64,000 nucleotides of DNA from Leisingera aquaemixtae (GCF_001458395.1 NZ_CYSR01000027.1:1-64000); one strand, 5' to 3'; positions 1 through 9,499 are shown, counted from the stretch's first letter. Notes: generated by a model from the sequence alone, not told the origin. Translations and numbers: made by a program.

Positions 1-469
1 TGATCTGCTGAATGATCGCGTCCTGCCATTCCACGATGAACACGACCTGCCGGTGCTGCGGATCATGACGGACCGGGGCACGGAATACTGCGGCCGGGCC
101 GACAAGCACGACTACCAGCTCTTCCTGGCCATCAATGACATCGACCACACCAAGACCAAGGTGAAATCGCCCCAGACCAACGGCATCTGCGAGCGGTTCC
201 ACAAGACCATTTTGCAGGAGTTCTATCAGGTCGCGTTCCGCAAAAAGCTCTACGACAGCATCGGTGCGCTGCAAACGGACCTCGACGAATGGCTGCATAA
301 CTACAACCACCAACGCACTCATCAGGGCAAAATGTGTTGCGGCAGAACGCCGTTCCAGACCATGATTGAAGGCAAGCAGATCTGGAAGGAAAAGTTCGTG
401 AACTGAACTTGGCCTGACAGACGCCGCCGGAAAAACGGCCAACTGTCAGATCACATCTGAACCACTACA
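1..469 (+). mobile_element. IS481-family element, left copy, 3' end
   Basis: Positions 14-469 match, base for base as far as I compared, the reverse complement of 15387-15842 (456 bp each). Similarity stops at 469/470 on the inner side in both copies, which defines the element end: outer TGTAGTGG read inward, or CCACTACA on this strand. This agrees with the TGT...ACA termini of IS481. Upstream of base 14 the two copies differ: here the transposase frame simply continues, whereas the right copy joins an integrase gene. Confidence 0.85.
2..406 (+). CDS. IS481-family transposase, C-terminal part (cut by window edge)
   Basis: The reading frame is open from base 2 to the TGA at 404-406, so the gene starts left of the window. 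The visible part is the C-terminal half of a DDE transposase (rve/integrase-core fold). It shows the second catalytic Asp in TDRGTEYCG and the catalytic Glu in SPQTNGICERF, followed by the typical IS481-type ending around RTHQGKMCCGRTP. The first Asp and the N-terminal HTH would lie outside. From the codon for Val53 onward the protein is identical to the C-terminus of the chimeric ORF at 15450-16244, which is in the opposite orientation. The family call rests on remembered conserved motifs plus TGT...ACA element ends. Whether this copy is intact cannot be seen here. Confidence 0.85.
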   Translation, partial: DLLNDRVLPFHDEHDLPVLRIMTDRGTEYCGRADKHDYQLFLAINDIDHTKTKVKSPQTNGICERFHKTILQEFYQVAFRKKLYDSIGALQTDLDEWLHNYNHQRTHQGKMCCGRTPFQTMIEGKQIWKEKFVN

Positions 470-1528
470 GTATATGCGCCGCGCAACTTCACGATAATCG
501 TACCCCAAACGCCCAAACTTATGAAATGATGATGCTGGAAACGACCGAAAACTCACTGTCCCTCTACCTGTATATGTCGTATCCGCTCCAGACCGGCCGG
601 CATTGCCGCTTAGCGCTGCCTCAATATCCACTTTTGTCATCTCACGCCCGATTACAGCAGCCCGATTACGTGCCTTCAGGTCGTTTAACAGGTACATTGA
701 CCCCACCTCCTTTGACCAATGAGGTTTCACAATGAGAGTATGCATCGAACGTAGCCCACATTCGACTAAATGCTGGATCAGCCTCAGTTCACCATCATTG
801 ATACCGAAGGATAGCCTGCCACCTCGATCCATCGGAAATTTGTGCTTGATTTCGAAATGCCAGAGCTGGTTTTCACTGAGGAAAACGCGATCAACATTCC
901 AGACGTGACGAAACCAAGGCTGAATCCCCCAATTCAAGAAAATCCGCGAGAGCACAACATTTACACCCAGCTCCGACCCATGCCGCTCGGAAAGATAGCC
1001 CCAGAAACTCTGATTAATCCGGTTGCGATCTCGTACCTCGTTCTGGATCTTCGAAAATGAGCTGCCGGTCCGGCGTCCGGTGACGCTTGTCACTTCTTGC
1101 AAGGGAAGTTTTTCCCCGCGGAGCTCTCCATCAATGCATTTAATAGCAACGAACTCACCTTCGAGAAATTCGACAAACCACACAGGCATGCGAGAGTTTA
1201 GCGCTTGAAGATATCGGCCCAACCCATTGCCACGACTGCGCGCCCATACAAAAGCAGCAACACCTGCGTTCTGACCTGGAAGGCTCACCACTGCGGTGTC
1301 TACATCGACCAATTGAAACGTTTGACCTGTTTCCTCAGTCAAGGACAAGAGATATTGATCGAAGCAACTTTCGAAAACCAAGCCTTCGATGAGCTGGTGT
1401 TTATCCTCAGATAGAATGCGGGCGCATGTACCGTGATCTCTGAGGTCCAGGTCCTTCAATAAGCCAAATGGTGTCTGCATAAGTCTGTCTTGGGTACGCC
1501 GCTCACAAAGTATCAGCAGATATTTCAT
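446..1528 (-). CDS. Predicted PD-(D/E)XK-type nuclease, C-terminus replaced by IS end
   Basis: No overall family is recognised. The ATG at 1528 gives a start MKYLLILCE; a TTG at 1552 is also possible. About two thirds along (near residues 213-228) is NVDRVFL, then thirteen residues further HFEIKHK. This is an Asp...Glu-X-Lys arrangement on adjacent beta strands, typical of PD-(D/E)XK nucleases. It is followed by a predicted helix (NDGELRLIQHLVE) and a strand (MHTLIVKP). The last seven codons and the TGA stop (446-469) belong to the IS481 terminus, so the native C-terminus has been lost. It is the last gene on the left arm of the helicase cluster, separated from drmB by an IS21 remnant. An effector nuclease role is an inference from one motif and the context. 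Confidence 0.5.
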   Translation of the reverse strand: MKYLLILCERRTQDRLMQTPFGLLKDLDLRDHGTCARILSEDKHQLIEGLVFESCFDQYLLSLTEETGQTFQLVDVDTAVVSLPGQNAGVAAFVWARSRGNGLGRYLQALNSRMPVWFVEFLEGEFVAIKCIDGELRGEKLPLQEVTSVTGRRTGSSFSKIQNEVRDRNRINQSFWGYLSERHGSELGVNVVLSRIFLNWGIQPWFRHVWNVDRVFLSENQLWHFEIKHKFPMDRGGRLSFGINDGELRLIQHLVECGLRSMHTLIVKPHWSKEVGSMYLLNDLKARNRAAVIGREMTKVDIEAALSGNAGRSGADTTYTGRGTVSFRSFPASSFHKFGRLGYDYREVARRIYCSGSDVI

Positions 1529-1552
1529 GGCAAAATCAGGGACGCAACCCAA

Positions 1553-1859
1553 GGCTGTTCTATGTTATTGACGAAATCACTGACAATCGGCGTGGAGCTT
1601 TGGCTCTGAAGCAGATTTGGTGCAGACCAATATGCCAAGGGCCATATTTCGGAGGGCTTTGGATGAGGTTGCCGATGGCGTCACAGTTTTAACGGCGAGA
1701 TTTCCTGCCGACAGGTCTCAAGGCCAATCGGCCGAGGTTGTCGGGAGCACGGTCCGGATCCACTCCCATACCGCCAAAGCCGCGTCGCTGTGCCGCGCTG
1801 CGGCACGGTTTACGCCACGTTCACAGCAGGTACCGTCGCCGACCTGCCGATCTTCCTGC
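1553..1859. other. Non-coding stretch, nothing recognised
   Basis: This stretch lies between the nuclease-like gene and the recognisable IS21 remnant. Short open frames occur but none has a convincing start, ribosome binding site or known motif. It probably includes the decayed 3' part of the IS21 element and the 5' leader of the nuclease-like gene. Confidence 0.4.
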
Positions 1860-2147
1860 GCATGGCCGGAAGGTGGAACTGGTCCCGTGATGCCCGCGGG
1901 CCGTAGGCCGCCGCTTCGAGGCCGCGTTCCTAAATCTTGCGCACTGTCTTGCGGTCACAGCCAATTTTCCGCGCAATCGCGGAATTTCTGAGACCCTGTT
2001 TCTTCAGATCATGGATCAAAACGATCTCCCTCAGCCCCACTACCTGCCTGCCCCTGTCACTCTCTGTTTGGAGCATCATGCCCCGCCGCTCATGGCTGGG
2101 GATTTTTCAAACGGCGGATTTTGGGGAGATTACGTCCGGCGATTACA
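1860..2147 (-). mobile_element. istA: IS21-family remnant (istA 5' end, nonsense-mutated)
   Basis: On the minus strand, an ATG near 2077 opens a frame reading MMLQTESDRGRQVVGLREI, then IHDLKKQGLRNSAIARKIG and CDRKTVRK. This is the N-terminal helix-turn-helix of an IS21-type IstA transposase. A TAG codon follows directly where the family usually has Tyr (VRK-Tyr-ERGLE). The frame resumes as ERGLEAAAYGPR and then loses similarity. Outside the start, TGTAATCGCCGGACGTAAT (read on the minus strand from 2147) resembles IS21-type termini. No istB is visible, so the element is a dead fragment. It interrupts the operon between drmB and the nuclease-like gene. Confidence 0.75.
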
Positions 2148-2200
2148 GTGCATGGCCGTCCGGGAAACCGGACGGCAGCCAAAGCCAAGGGTGCTCAGCT

Positions 2201-3961
2201 TCAATCGAGCAAACTCTTGAAGAAAGACAGCGGCCCGGCGCTCAACAAGCTGCGGTCAAGAAAGCCGTTCCAAGCTTCGCAACTGGTCTCTGGTAAGAAC
2301 ACGCAATTGTGACAGGCCGCGTGGTTTCCGTTCGAGCCACTCCGCGCCACCCCCTCGGAACAGAGCGGATCAGCGGAGCAGAGCTCATGGTCAGCCAGCG
2401 CCTGCAATACCAGTTGTTCCATCCTCGCCGGTCGTGCCTGCCGTGAAAGCCCGCCCATCGTTCCGTCTGCGTCTGGCGTCGAGGTGTAGATTAGAAGTCC
2501 CGCCATGTCCGGCCCGACATACAGGCGTTCACGCAATGCACTTGAAGAATAGCCGCTGTCGAGTGACAGGCGCGCGATGAGTGCATGCGCCAGGGTGTGG
2601 ACCAGCATGTATCGCGCGTTGAGTTGGGACGGCGCACCATCCGCCTGCTTCCCCTCGGCTCGAGCCGTGTCCATGTGTGTTTGAATGAGCCGCTGAAGGT
2701 GCTCGACCACATCCGGCCGCCCCTCCCAGTTGGCAATGGCCTCGAGGTTCAGCGAGAGGAACACGCCTTCACCATGCATCGTAACCGCCGGCAACCATGA
2801 CAGGTCAGACCGGGACAGCGGTACCGCATCCGGGTTGCCGCCAACCTGCGCCTTCAGCCTCGTGAACCCCGTCAAGGCCCGCACTTCCCGCAAGCGTTCT
2901 ACCGAAGAAATCCAGGAAATCATTTCTGAGAATACGTCGGGCACAGGTTGTTGACGGTTCAGCAGGGTCAGCGCGTTTTCGTCGGAAGATGACGTGTCAG
3001 TCAGCAGCATCCGGAACTCGTCGCTTCGAAGGTTCTCTTCGGTCCCCAAATTGTCTTTCTTCATCTCCTTGAAACGACGGGCGATTTCCTCTGCACTCTC
3101 GGTGCCGTCCCAATTCGGCAGGACCTTCTTCTTGATGAAGGCGATCATCATGTCCTCGTCATCAAGGAAATCGAGCATGTCGATAAAGTCCGTGATCTTT
3201 TCCCTGAAGGGCACCTTCCAGTCCGGAAGAGTGATCGCGCTCTGCTCGATCGAGAAGTAGACATTGCTTGCGCCCCGCTGAGTGATTCGCGGCGCGGCCT
3301 CGCATCCAGTCTCGCGAACGCCAAACCACGGCCTGCCGCCTCGACACGCATGGTTCGGAATACCCTTGGGCGAGAATGCCTCAGCCATGGAACGCCCCGC
3401 ACCGCAGGACTTGCAGGTCAGCAGCAGTCCGCCAATGCCGGCGCCGACCGTCTTCAACGCCAAGACTGGCTGGGAACATCCGGTCTCGTGCGTCAGCCAC
3501 GACGTCCAGGGGAAATCGTCGAGGTGGCCATTCTCGCAAATCGTGACGAAACGGACAGGCACTACCGCAGGTTTGCCACGGCATTGGCCGCAATGCAGGC
3601 TGTCGCCGTTCCGCGAGGGTGACCATTGCCCGGAACGGTTGATGACATGGCACCTGGGACAGGAGAGCCAGTCGGGAAAGCGTTCGATCGGAAGCACACG
3701 GTCTTTGGTCTGTCCGTCCTTAAGGTAGGTTCCGACTGGGGGTGCCCTGAAATGATCGACGCCCAAAAACGCCTCGAGGCGTGGTTCCCGAACGATATCC
3801 TGCTTGTAGCCGCCTTTTGTGTAGGCCTCCCAGGCTTCCAGGCCTTGCATGACCCCTGAAAGCAGTGCTCCGCTTCCGGGCAACCGGAAGTCGACAATTG
3901 CCCCCGGACCGAAAGTCGAGATGATCTGGCTGCGGCGGATGCTGCCGACATTCTTGCTCAT
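2201..3961 (-). CDS. drmB: DrmB-like DUF1998 protein of a DISARM-related defence cluster
   Basis: The protein is 586 aa. The N-terminus (VGSIRRSQIISTFGPGAIVD) is typical of DrmB. Around residues 95-190 there are Cys pairs that look zinc-binding (LSCPRCH, LHCGQC, a CENGH motif, TCKSCG). The C-terminal part holds the DUF1998 signature (MLVHTLAHALIARLSLDSG, then SSALRERLYV) and a final Cys cluster (CHNCVFLPETSCE). In DISARM, DrmB works with the helicase DrmA to bind incoming phage DNA. The ATG at 3961 overlaps the drmA stop by 4 nt (ATGA), so the two are translationally coupled. Length and domain order match DrmB; the assignment is by remembered family features, not by search. Confidence 0.85.
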   Translation of the reverse strand: MSKNVGSIRRSQIISTFGPGAIVDFRLPGSGALLSGVMQGLEAWEAYTKGGYKQDIVREPRLEAFLGVDHFRAPPVGTYLKDGQTKDRVLPIERFPDWLSCPRCHVINRSGQWSPSRNGDSLHCGQCRGKPAVVPVRFVTICENGHLDDFPWTSWLTHETGCSQPVLALKTVGAGIGGLLLTCKSCGAGRSMAEAFSPKGIPNHACRGGRPWFGVRETGCEAAPRITQRGASNVYFSIEQSAITLPDWKVPFREKITDFIDMLDFLDDEDMMIAFIKKKVLPNWDGTESAEEIARRFKEMKKDNLGTEENLRSDEFRMLLTDTSSSDENALTLLNRQQPVPDVFSEMISWISSVERLREVRALTGFTRLKAQVGGNPDAVPLSRSDLSWLPAVTMHGEGVFLSLNLEAIANWEGRPDVVEHLQRLIQTHMDTARAEGKQADGAPSQLNARYMLVHTLAHALIARLSLDSGYSSSALRERLYVGPDMAGLLIYTSTPDADGTMGGLSRQARPARMEQLVLQALADHELCSADPLCSEGVARSGSNGNHAACHNCVFLPETSCEAWNGFLDRSLLSAGPLSFFKSLLD

Positions 3962-6900
3962 TGGATTTCCTCAGCCTCCGACGACGCAATTTCCTTGATG
4001 ACGAAGCCTGTTGATGGCTCGACTGCGCGCAACGTTCCCGGAGTGGCCCGTGCGAGCCCCTTGGTGAATCCGGATGCATTCGATGTCGCCTGTGCGTCAG
4101 CCGAGACCAGCAGAGCGTTGTCCGACCAGTTGTCCCAGTATTTCGGCAGCGATCCGCGACGCAACCAAAGTTCCAAGAATTTATCGAGTTCATGGCGGGC
4201 GGCGGCGGCTTCACCCGGGTCTACGTTGGATATCCGCTGACATATCATCTCGATCAGTGCTTTGAGTTCGGCCTTGTGTTTCGCCGCGGCCGACGGTGTG
4301 TCCAGCATGCCTGGCACCAAGTGCCGCGCCATGGCAACGAAGGGAGCATGGAGCGCCTTGTCGCGCGCCCTCGGTGCGAAGGGAGTTACCCCCGTCGCTT
4401 CTACATCCCGATAGAGGGCACCATGCCAGGTCGGGAAGGTCTCATAGCGGCTTCGGTCGCGGGACTTGCTTGCGTTGTAGAGCGTCACGACCAGCCCAGG
4501 CACCTTTCCGCGCCCGACACGGCTCGTCGCCTGGATGTATTCTGCGATGGTCTTTGGCTGACCGTTCACCAGCATTAAGCCCAGACGCCCGACGTCGAGA
4601 CCGACCGAGATCATGTTTGACGCGAGTACGACATCAGCCGCCTCGCCGCTGTCTCGGGTTGCATCCAGTTCCAAGAGCTTTTCACGGATCTCGTCAGACT
4701 TGACCCGACTCGTCAGTTCGGTCGGCGGATGAAGGTGGCGGGGCTCTTCGTCACGCCGTGCCGAAACCAGTTCGAGGCCGTGTGTGACGTCGTCCTGCAT
4801 TATAATCGACGCACTGCCGAGTTCGCGCAATGAGTTGAAGTAGCCGACGAGGGTCCAGTAGTGATCCTCCTCCACGCTGGAGAATGAAGGATCGGCAGCC
4901 GCCTGGAGGAGCGACGACGCGATGGCCTGATAGATGTAGCTGCCGGTGCGGCCCGCCGTGGTAATGCCCAAGTACAGCCGAGCGGGGCTGTCCTCTTCGA
5001 CACAGGCAAAGCCTGAATTGGAATGATGCAATCCTGGTGGTGGAAATTGCATGACAGTGCGGTCGAACAGGTTCAGTACCTGATCCGCCGCGCGCCGGAT
5101 CGTGGCCGTTGAGCCAATGACCTTTGGCCGTCGGTCGTCTCTGGTACACATTGCGTCGATGGCCGTCTCAAACAGGCCCGCCATGCTGCCCAAGGGGCCG
5201 GAGATGAGGTGCAGTTCATCTTGGATAATGAGGTCAGGCGGCAGGCGCCCAGCGTCACCAAGTCCGAAGAGACGACCGGTTTCTTTCTTCGTCACGATTT
5301 GGACGAACTTGTCTGCTGTTCCCAGAAGCAGCGTCGGAAGCTCGCGGTAGATGTCCTCGTCGACAGTCCAGAACGGAAGGTGATCGCGCGCCTGGCCCGA
5401 TCTGCATGTGGTGTCGCGACAGCATGCATGGATCCGGTCGCCGCTTTCAGCTATGTTCCAGTCCAACTGTGACCCACAGTCCGGACAATGTTCGATCTGT
5501 GCCGGGGAGCCGGTTTTTTTCGACTCAATTACCTTGTTCGGTGTCGTGTCCCTGCCGACCCAGAGGCCGATGGAGATGGGCGCACCTTGCGCGAGTGACG
5601 GTGGAATGCTGATACCGGGGCAGTCACAGTCGCCTGTCCGCAACAAATCGCAGGCGAGGATCATTGCTGCAGCCCGCTGGAACTGCTGTGCCGTCAACAG
5701 CCGCAACGTGTAACGCATCAACACGGTTACGCCATCCGTTTCCTTTGCGCCCTGCTGGCGACGAAGGAAAATTGTGTAGGCGGTCAACAGAAGATAGGCT
5801 TCTGTCTTGCCACCTCCGGTGGGGAACCAAAGAAGGTCCATCACACCTCGTTCCGGGTGATCCCTATCTCCTGTAGATGCCATGCAAAGAAGGACGAAGG
5901 CCATCTGAAACGGCCGCCATACCAGCGGAGAAACTTGGGAGTCCCGTTTCCGCTTCCATTCGTTCTGCTGCCACAGTGCGCGATTGGCGAGACGGAATGC
6001 GAGCATCTCTGGCCCATCTTTCTTGAGGAGATCGACGCCCCCTCGCATCCTCTTGAGCACGTTCCGACACTCATCCATATGTCGGCTCGCCGTTTTCTGA
6101 AACGTTGATAGCAGTGTGCCCACCTCGGGCTCACGGGCCGAAATCCAGTCGTCGTAACATGCGCAGAGCTCTTCGAGCGCAGCACATACATCAGCAGCGG
6201 GCGCAACGGACAGCCACTCGGACCCCAAGGCTCCCTCCAGCTTCGTCGCAACGAGCTTTGCAAAGTAGGTTGGATCTCCCTCCAGGCCGGGCGACCTGAC
6301 CAGCGTTGACGGCAGCCACTCGGTCGAGAGCCTTACCGTTCCATCCGGAAGATTTTCGCTTCGGATAGAGCACGTGTGTCCAGCACCATAGTCCGGCGCA
6401 TCGCGATACAGCAGTGCCGCTGTGGCGCGGTCTTCGTCGGGCACCCGCTGCAACGGATCCGGGCGTGGAACGATAGCGGCAAAATCCGGATCGGCTTCGA
6501 CGCTAAACCCGACCTGATGCAGGTTTCCAACATCCCGAAATCCGCGCTCAGGTATGTCTGGCATCACGTTCTGGTTCAGAAGGATAATCGTTACAAGGTA
6601 CAGGTCGCCATGCCTGCGAGCGCGCAGCCAGAGAGCCAAATCCGGGATGTCAGGGACATCGTATTTACCGTCCCTGTCGCCAGGAAGTTCGATGGACATC
6701 AGTGCCGTCAGGGGCTTTCGTGTCCAGTCAAGACGCGGCCGACCATCTTCGGATTCGGCACGTGGACTGGCCTCGTACCGGGATGCCGAGATGTCCAGGC
6801 TTAGCAGGACATTTTCGCCATCGTTGGGGCGCACCGCGAATGACAGTCCAGCCGAGCTTGGGCGAAACGTGTCCGGCGGCACGCGGGAACCAGCATCATC

Positions 6901-7098
6901 TTCCTCATCAGATGCAAATACCGCGCCCTCCGTCTCATCTGCCCTATGGGGGCTTTTCTGGGCAAAGAGGATGCCGGTCATGTAGATTTCTGACGGGCTG
7001 TCATGCAGGATCTCGTTTACGGAAAGAGGTCCCATCAGATCCTGTCTGAGGCGCTCGACCATACGCTGGCGTGCAGCGTCTGCGACGTTACCTGTCAT
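3958..7098 (-). CDS. drmA: DrmA-like SF2 helicase of a DISARM-related defence cluster
   Basis: The protein is 1046 aa from the ATG at 7098, which has GAGGG eight bases upstream. A longer frame runs to 7560 but overlaps the preceding gene and is not needed. Helicase motifs are seen in order: Walker A WFPTGGGKTEAY near residue 427, a four-Cys segment HCPDCGSQ...CCRDTTC between the helicase motifs, DELHLISG (motif II) near 628, GSTATIRRA (motif III), SNMISVGLDVGRLG (motif V) and QATSRVGRG (motif VI) near 861. The DELH box and this C-terminal signature are typical of DrmA. It overlaps the UvrD-like gene upstream by 11 nt and drmB downstream by 4 nt, so the three form one transcription unit. Predicted role: ATP-driven DNA translocase or sensor with DrmB. 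Confidence 0.88.
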   Translation of the reverse strand: MTGNVADAARQRMVERLRQDLMGPLSVNEILHDSPSEIYMTGILFAQKSPHRADETEGAVFASDEEDDAGSRVPPDTFRPSSAGLSFAVRPNDGENVLLSLDISASRYEASPRAESEDGRPRLDWTRKPLTALMSIELPGDRDGKYDVPDIPDLALWLRARRHGDLYLVTIILLNQNVMPDIPERGFRDVGNLHQVGFSVEADPDFAAIVPRPDPLQRVPDEDRATAALLYRDAPDYGAGHTCSIRSENLPDGTVRLSTEWLPSTLVRSPGLEGDPTYFAKLVATKLEGALGSEWLSVAPAADVCAALEELCACYDDWISAREPEVGTLLSTFQKTASRHMDECRNVLKRMRGGVDLLKKDGPEMLAFRLANRALWQQNEWKRKRDSQVSPLVWRPFQMAFVLLCMASTGDRDHPERGVMDLLWFPTGGGKTEAYLLLTAYTIFLRRQQGAKETDGVTVLMRYTLRLLTAQQFQRAAAMILACDLLRTGDCDCPGISIPPSLAQGAPISIGLWVGRDTTPNKVIESKKTGSPAQIEHCPDCGSQLDWNIAESGDRIHACCRDTTCRSGQARDHLPFWTVDEDIYRELPTLLLGTADKFVQIVTKKETGRLFGLGDAGRLPPDLIIQDELHLISGPLGSMAGLFETAIDAMCTRDDRRPKVIGSTATIRRAADQVLNLFDRTVMQFPPPGLHHSNSGFACVEEDSPARLYLGITTAGRTGSYIYQAIASSLLQAAADPSFSSVEEDHYWTLVGYFNSLRELGSASIIMQDDVTHGLELVSARRDEEPRHLHPPTELTSRVKSDEIREKLLELDATRDSGEAADVVLASNMISVGLDVGRLGLMLVNGQPKTIAEYIQATSRVGRGKVPGLVVTLYNASKSRDRSRYETFPTWHGALYRDVEATGVTPFAPRARDKALHAPFVAMARHLVPGMLDTPSAAAKHKAELKALIEMICQRISNVDPGEAAAARHELDKFLELWLRRGSLPKYWDNWSDNALLVSADAQATSNASGFTKGLARATPGTLRAVEPSTGFVIKEIASSEAEEIQ

Positions 7099-9394
7099 TT
7101 TCAATTCCCTCATTTCCAATGCTTCGCGCAACGCCCTGAAGCACCGGCAGCAAAGCCACCGCATTGATTCTGCCGTCGCTCCGACGGTCAACAACCGTTG
7201 ATGCCCCGACAACCCGAATGGTGCCAGAAGCGATACCTCCCCTCGTGGCTTCGATATGATCGAGGCCATCAGCCAGCGTTCCTTGCACCTCGGCCAAAGG
7301 CTCTCCACCTTCGGAGACGAGATGCCAAGGCGCGCCCTCGGTAAGCGCAGCCCTCCGGAACGAGCAGCTCGGTTGCCGGAATGCTGCTTCCCAGACAGAC
7401 AGGGCCGGTGCGACCCCGGAAAGAGGGCGTAAACCCTCCGTGCCGGACAAAAGAAGGCCTCCAGAACTGCCGCGCAACCATCGGCTGCCGTTCCGCCCGG
7501 GCCGAACAATGGCTGATTGCGCTCTGCCAAGATAAAGGTTCGTTGACGCCCTTGTCGCACCTACGAATAGAACCCGGGCTTCCTCCTGCCAGTCGACATC
7601 GTCACCAGATGGAACAGGTGGCAGCATGAGGAGGACGTTTGACGCCTCTCGGCCTTTCGCACCGTGGATCGAACCCAGCAACGGACCTGCGGTGCCGACA
7701 TGATCACATGTATGTTCCACCGGTTTCCGATCAATTGTTTCGCCGATGTCCTGTAGGCGCGTCGCAGGTCCATTCCCGAGGGCTTGGAGGTCGGAGAGCA
7801 CGTCCTCTTCGGACAGCTCGAAAGGCGCAGGGTGAAGGCTTGCAAGTCGCCGTCGCACATGCTCGAGACGAACTGTCGAGCCGGGAGCAAGTCCAGCACA
7901 GATCGCGCCCAACAGAGGATTGCAAACCGTGGTCTGGCCAGAAAGTTTCAGGCGATGCGTACGGGCGGCCCGCGTCAACCGAACTGAAGCTGCCTCTGTT
8001 GCGGCGCGTCCCCGAAATAGGATCAGGCTGTCATCCCGCCACGGGAACACCGGCCCGGTCAGGCTCACGTTCGGGTCCGTCGCCACATCCTCGAGCATGT
8101 CCCGGAGTTCGAGGTAAGTCGAACGCGGGTCACCTCCGGCCTCAAGCAAAGCCCGGGCATACCCAAAGAACTGTCGCAAGGCGGCCGACCTTGTCCGATG
8201 GTTCGCGGTCAATTGGCGGCCTTCCCAACCGCGTCCATCCCGAAGGTCGGCGTGAAGGGATCCTCCGCCCTCTTTGTCACCCGCCCACGATCCGTAGATT
8301 GCCTGTGCACTGTCGCCCAGTATAGTGACGCCGACGCTCGCAGGTAGGGCGTCGATCATGGCGTGGCAGAACATCCGCCGTTCGCCGACGATATCCTGCG
8401 CCTCGTCAATCACCAGATGCGCTATGTGCGACAGCTGATCCAGCATGGCCTGCTCACCTTCAGCGATCGACTTGCGCGCGGTGCGGATGATCCGCTCATG
8501 TCCGCCGGGAGGGGCATCGCCGAGTGTCGTCACAAGGTTCCACGCCAGCGAGTCGATGGTCCCGCACATGACGCCGCCCGAGTAGGTATGTTCGCCCAAG
8601 GTGTCTGATATACGACGACCCACCTCTTCCGCTGCGACCCGGGTGAACGTGATGATTCGGATACGTGCGGGAGAAAGCCCCTGCTGCACAAGATGGATGA
8701 CGCGTTCGGTGGCCGTGTGTGTCTTGCCGCTGCCGGGCCCCGCTGTGACGATCTGCCGAGCGCTTGCGGGGCGCTCGATGACGGCTGACTGCGACAAATC
8801 GGCGGCATTTTCCTCTGCCCGAGGCCGAGGAAAATGCTCGCGCAACCAGGTTGATGCGTTCTCAGGGACCGGCTGGCCAGGCACGACGCCAGCCAGACAC
8901 AGTACGCGTGTTACTGCATCAGAGGGCCCAGCATCCAAGGACCAGACACACGTATCCAGAATCTGCCATAGACCGGCAACATCAGCATCGGAAAGTTGCC
9001 CGACCAAATCGAAGAAACTGACTGCATCGGTCGGAACCAGATCCGTTTCGCGTAATAGTCCATGAGGCTCGCCTTGCGACGGATCGCCACCCAGTAGGAT
9101 GCATCGGTCCCCTTTGCACAGTACCGACACCGCTCGCCGTTTGACGAGGACCCTGTCACCGTAGGACCGGCCGGAACCGAGATCGCCACACTTCACCAGC
9201 GCGGATACGACAACTTCGGCCTGCCGCTTTGCTTCTGTTTCAGCCATTCCGTCGGCAACGGCAGCGGCGCTCAGACCTGTGATTGCCCGCGATGCAGCCA
9301 CGGCGCCCAGATCAAAAAGATCCCTGCGCAACTGTGCCGCGAGTTTCTGTCCCAGGGCGAGAGTGTACAAGGTATCGGCATCGGTATTTTGCAT
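7088..9394 (-). CDS. UvrD/Rep-type SF1 helicase, first gene of the drmA-drmB arm
   Basis: A complete set of SF1A motifs is present: TAGPGSGKTHTATERV (Walker A, near residue 218), ITFTRVAAEEVGRRI, LVIDEAQDIVGERR (motif II, near 331), ILGDSAQAIYG, LTANHRTRS, SIHGAKGREASNVLLML and VLFVGATRASTNLYLGR (motif VI). About 200 residues precede the helicase core and about 150 follow it, with no domain I can name. I chose the ATG at 9394 (MQNTDADTLYTL); a TTG at 9457 would add 21 residues. The gene overlaps drmA by 11 nt. UvrD-like helicases are not part of canonical class 1 or 2 DISARM, so this is an unusual partner. Confidence 0.8.
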   Translation of the reverse strand: MQNTDADTLYTLALGQKLAAQLRRDLFDLGAVAASRAITGLSAAAVADGMAETEAKRQAEVVVSALVKCGDLGSGRSYGDRVLVKRRAVSVLCKGDRCILLGGDPSQGEPHGLLRETDLVPTDAVSFFDLVGQLSDADVAGLWQILDTCVWSLDAGPSDAVTRVLCLAGVVPGQPVPENASTWLREHFPRPRAEENAADLSQSAVIERPASARQIVTAGPGSGKTHTATERVIHLVQQGLSPARIRIITFTRVAAEEVGRRISDTLGEHTYSGGVMCGTIDSLAWNLVTTLGDAPPGGHERIIRTARKSIAEGEQAMLDQLSHIAHLVIDEAQDIVGERRMFCHAMIDALPASVGVTILGDSAQAIYGSWAGDKEGGGSLHADLRDGRGWEGRQLTANHRTRSAALRQFFGYARALLEAGGDPRSTYLELRDMLEDVATDPNVSLTGPVFPWRDDSLILFRGRAATEAASVRLTRAARTHRLKLSGQTTVCNPLLGAICAGLAPGSTVRLEHVRRRLASLHPAPFELSEEDVLSDLQALGNGPATRLQDIGETIDRKPVEHTCDHVGTAGPLLGSIHGAKGREASNVLLMLPPVPSGDDVDWQEEARVLFVGATRASTNLYLGRAQSAIVRPGRNGSRWLRGSSGGLLLSGTEGLRPLSGVAPALSVWEAAFRQPSCSFRRAALTEGAPWHLVSEGGEPLAEVQGTLADGLDHIEATRGGIASGTIRVVGASTVVDRRSDGRINAVALLPVLQGVARSIGNEGIENDR

Positions 9395-9499
9395 TCCGCG
9401 TTCTACTCGACCTAAAGTAATGACACGCCTATTGAAAAGTGCCTCGAACCGCTCCAATCATGTGCCATATTATTGGCGTCTGCGTGACGAAATGAAAAG
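9395..9499. promoter_or_regulatory. Divergent promoter region of the defence cluster
   Basis: This 105-bp gap separates the UvrD-like gene (leftward) from the 979-aa gene (rightward) and must hold the start signals for both arms. It is visibly richer in A+T than the neighbouring coding DNA. I could not assign convincing -35/-10 pairs or an operator, and no regulator gene lies nearby. Confidence 0.45.

Noticed and set aside
1617-1991. Small plus-strand frames between the nuclease-like gene and drmB
   Set aside because: They lie opposite the IS21 remnant and have no start signal or motif.
3958-7560. Long N-terminal extension of the DrmA frame up to 7560
   Set aside because: It would overlap the UvrD-like gene by over 450 bp; an ATG with a good ribosome binding site exists at 7098, and the added residues look like antisense-type sequence.
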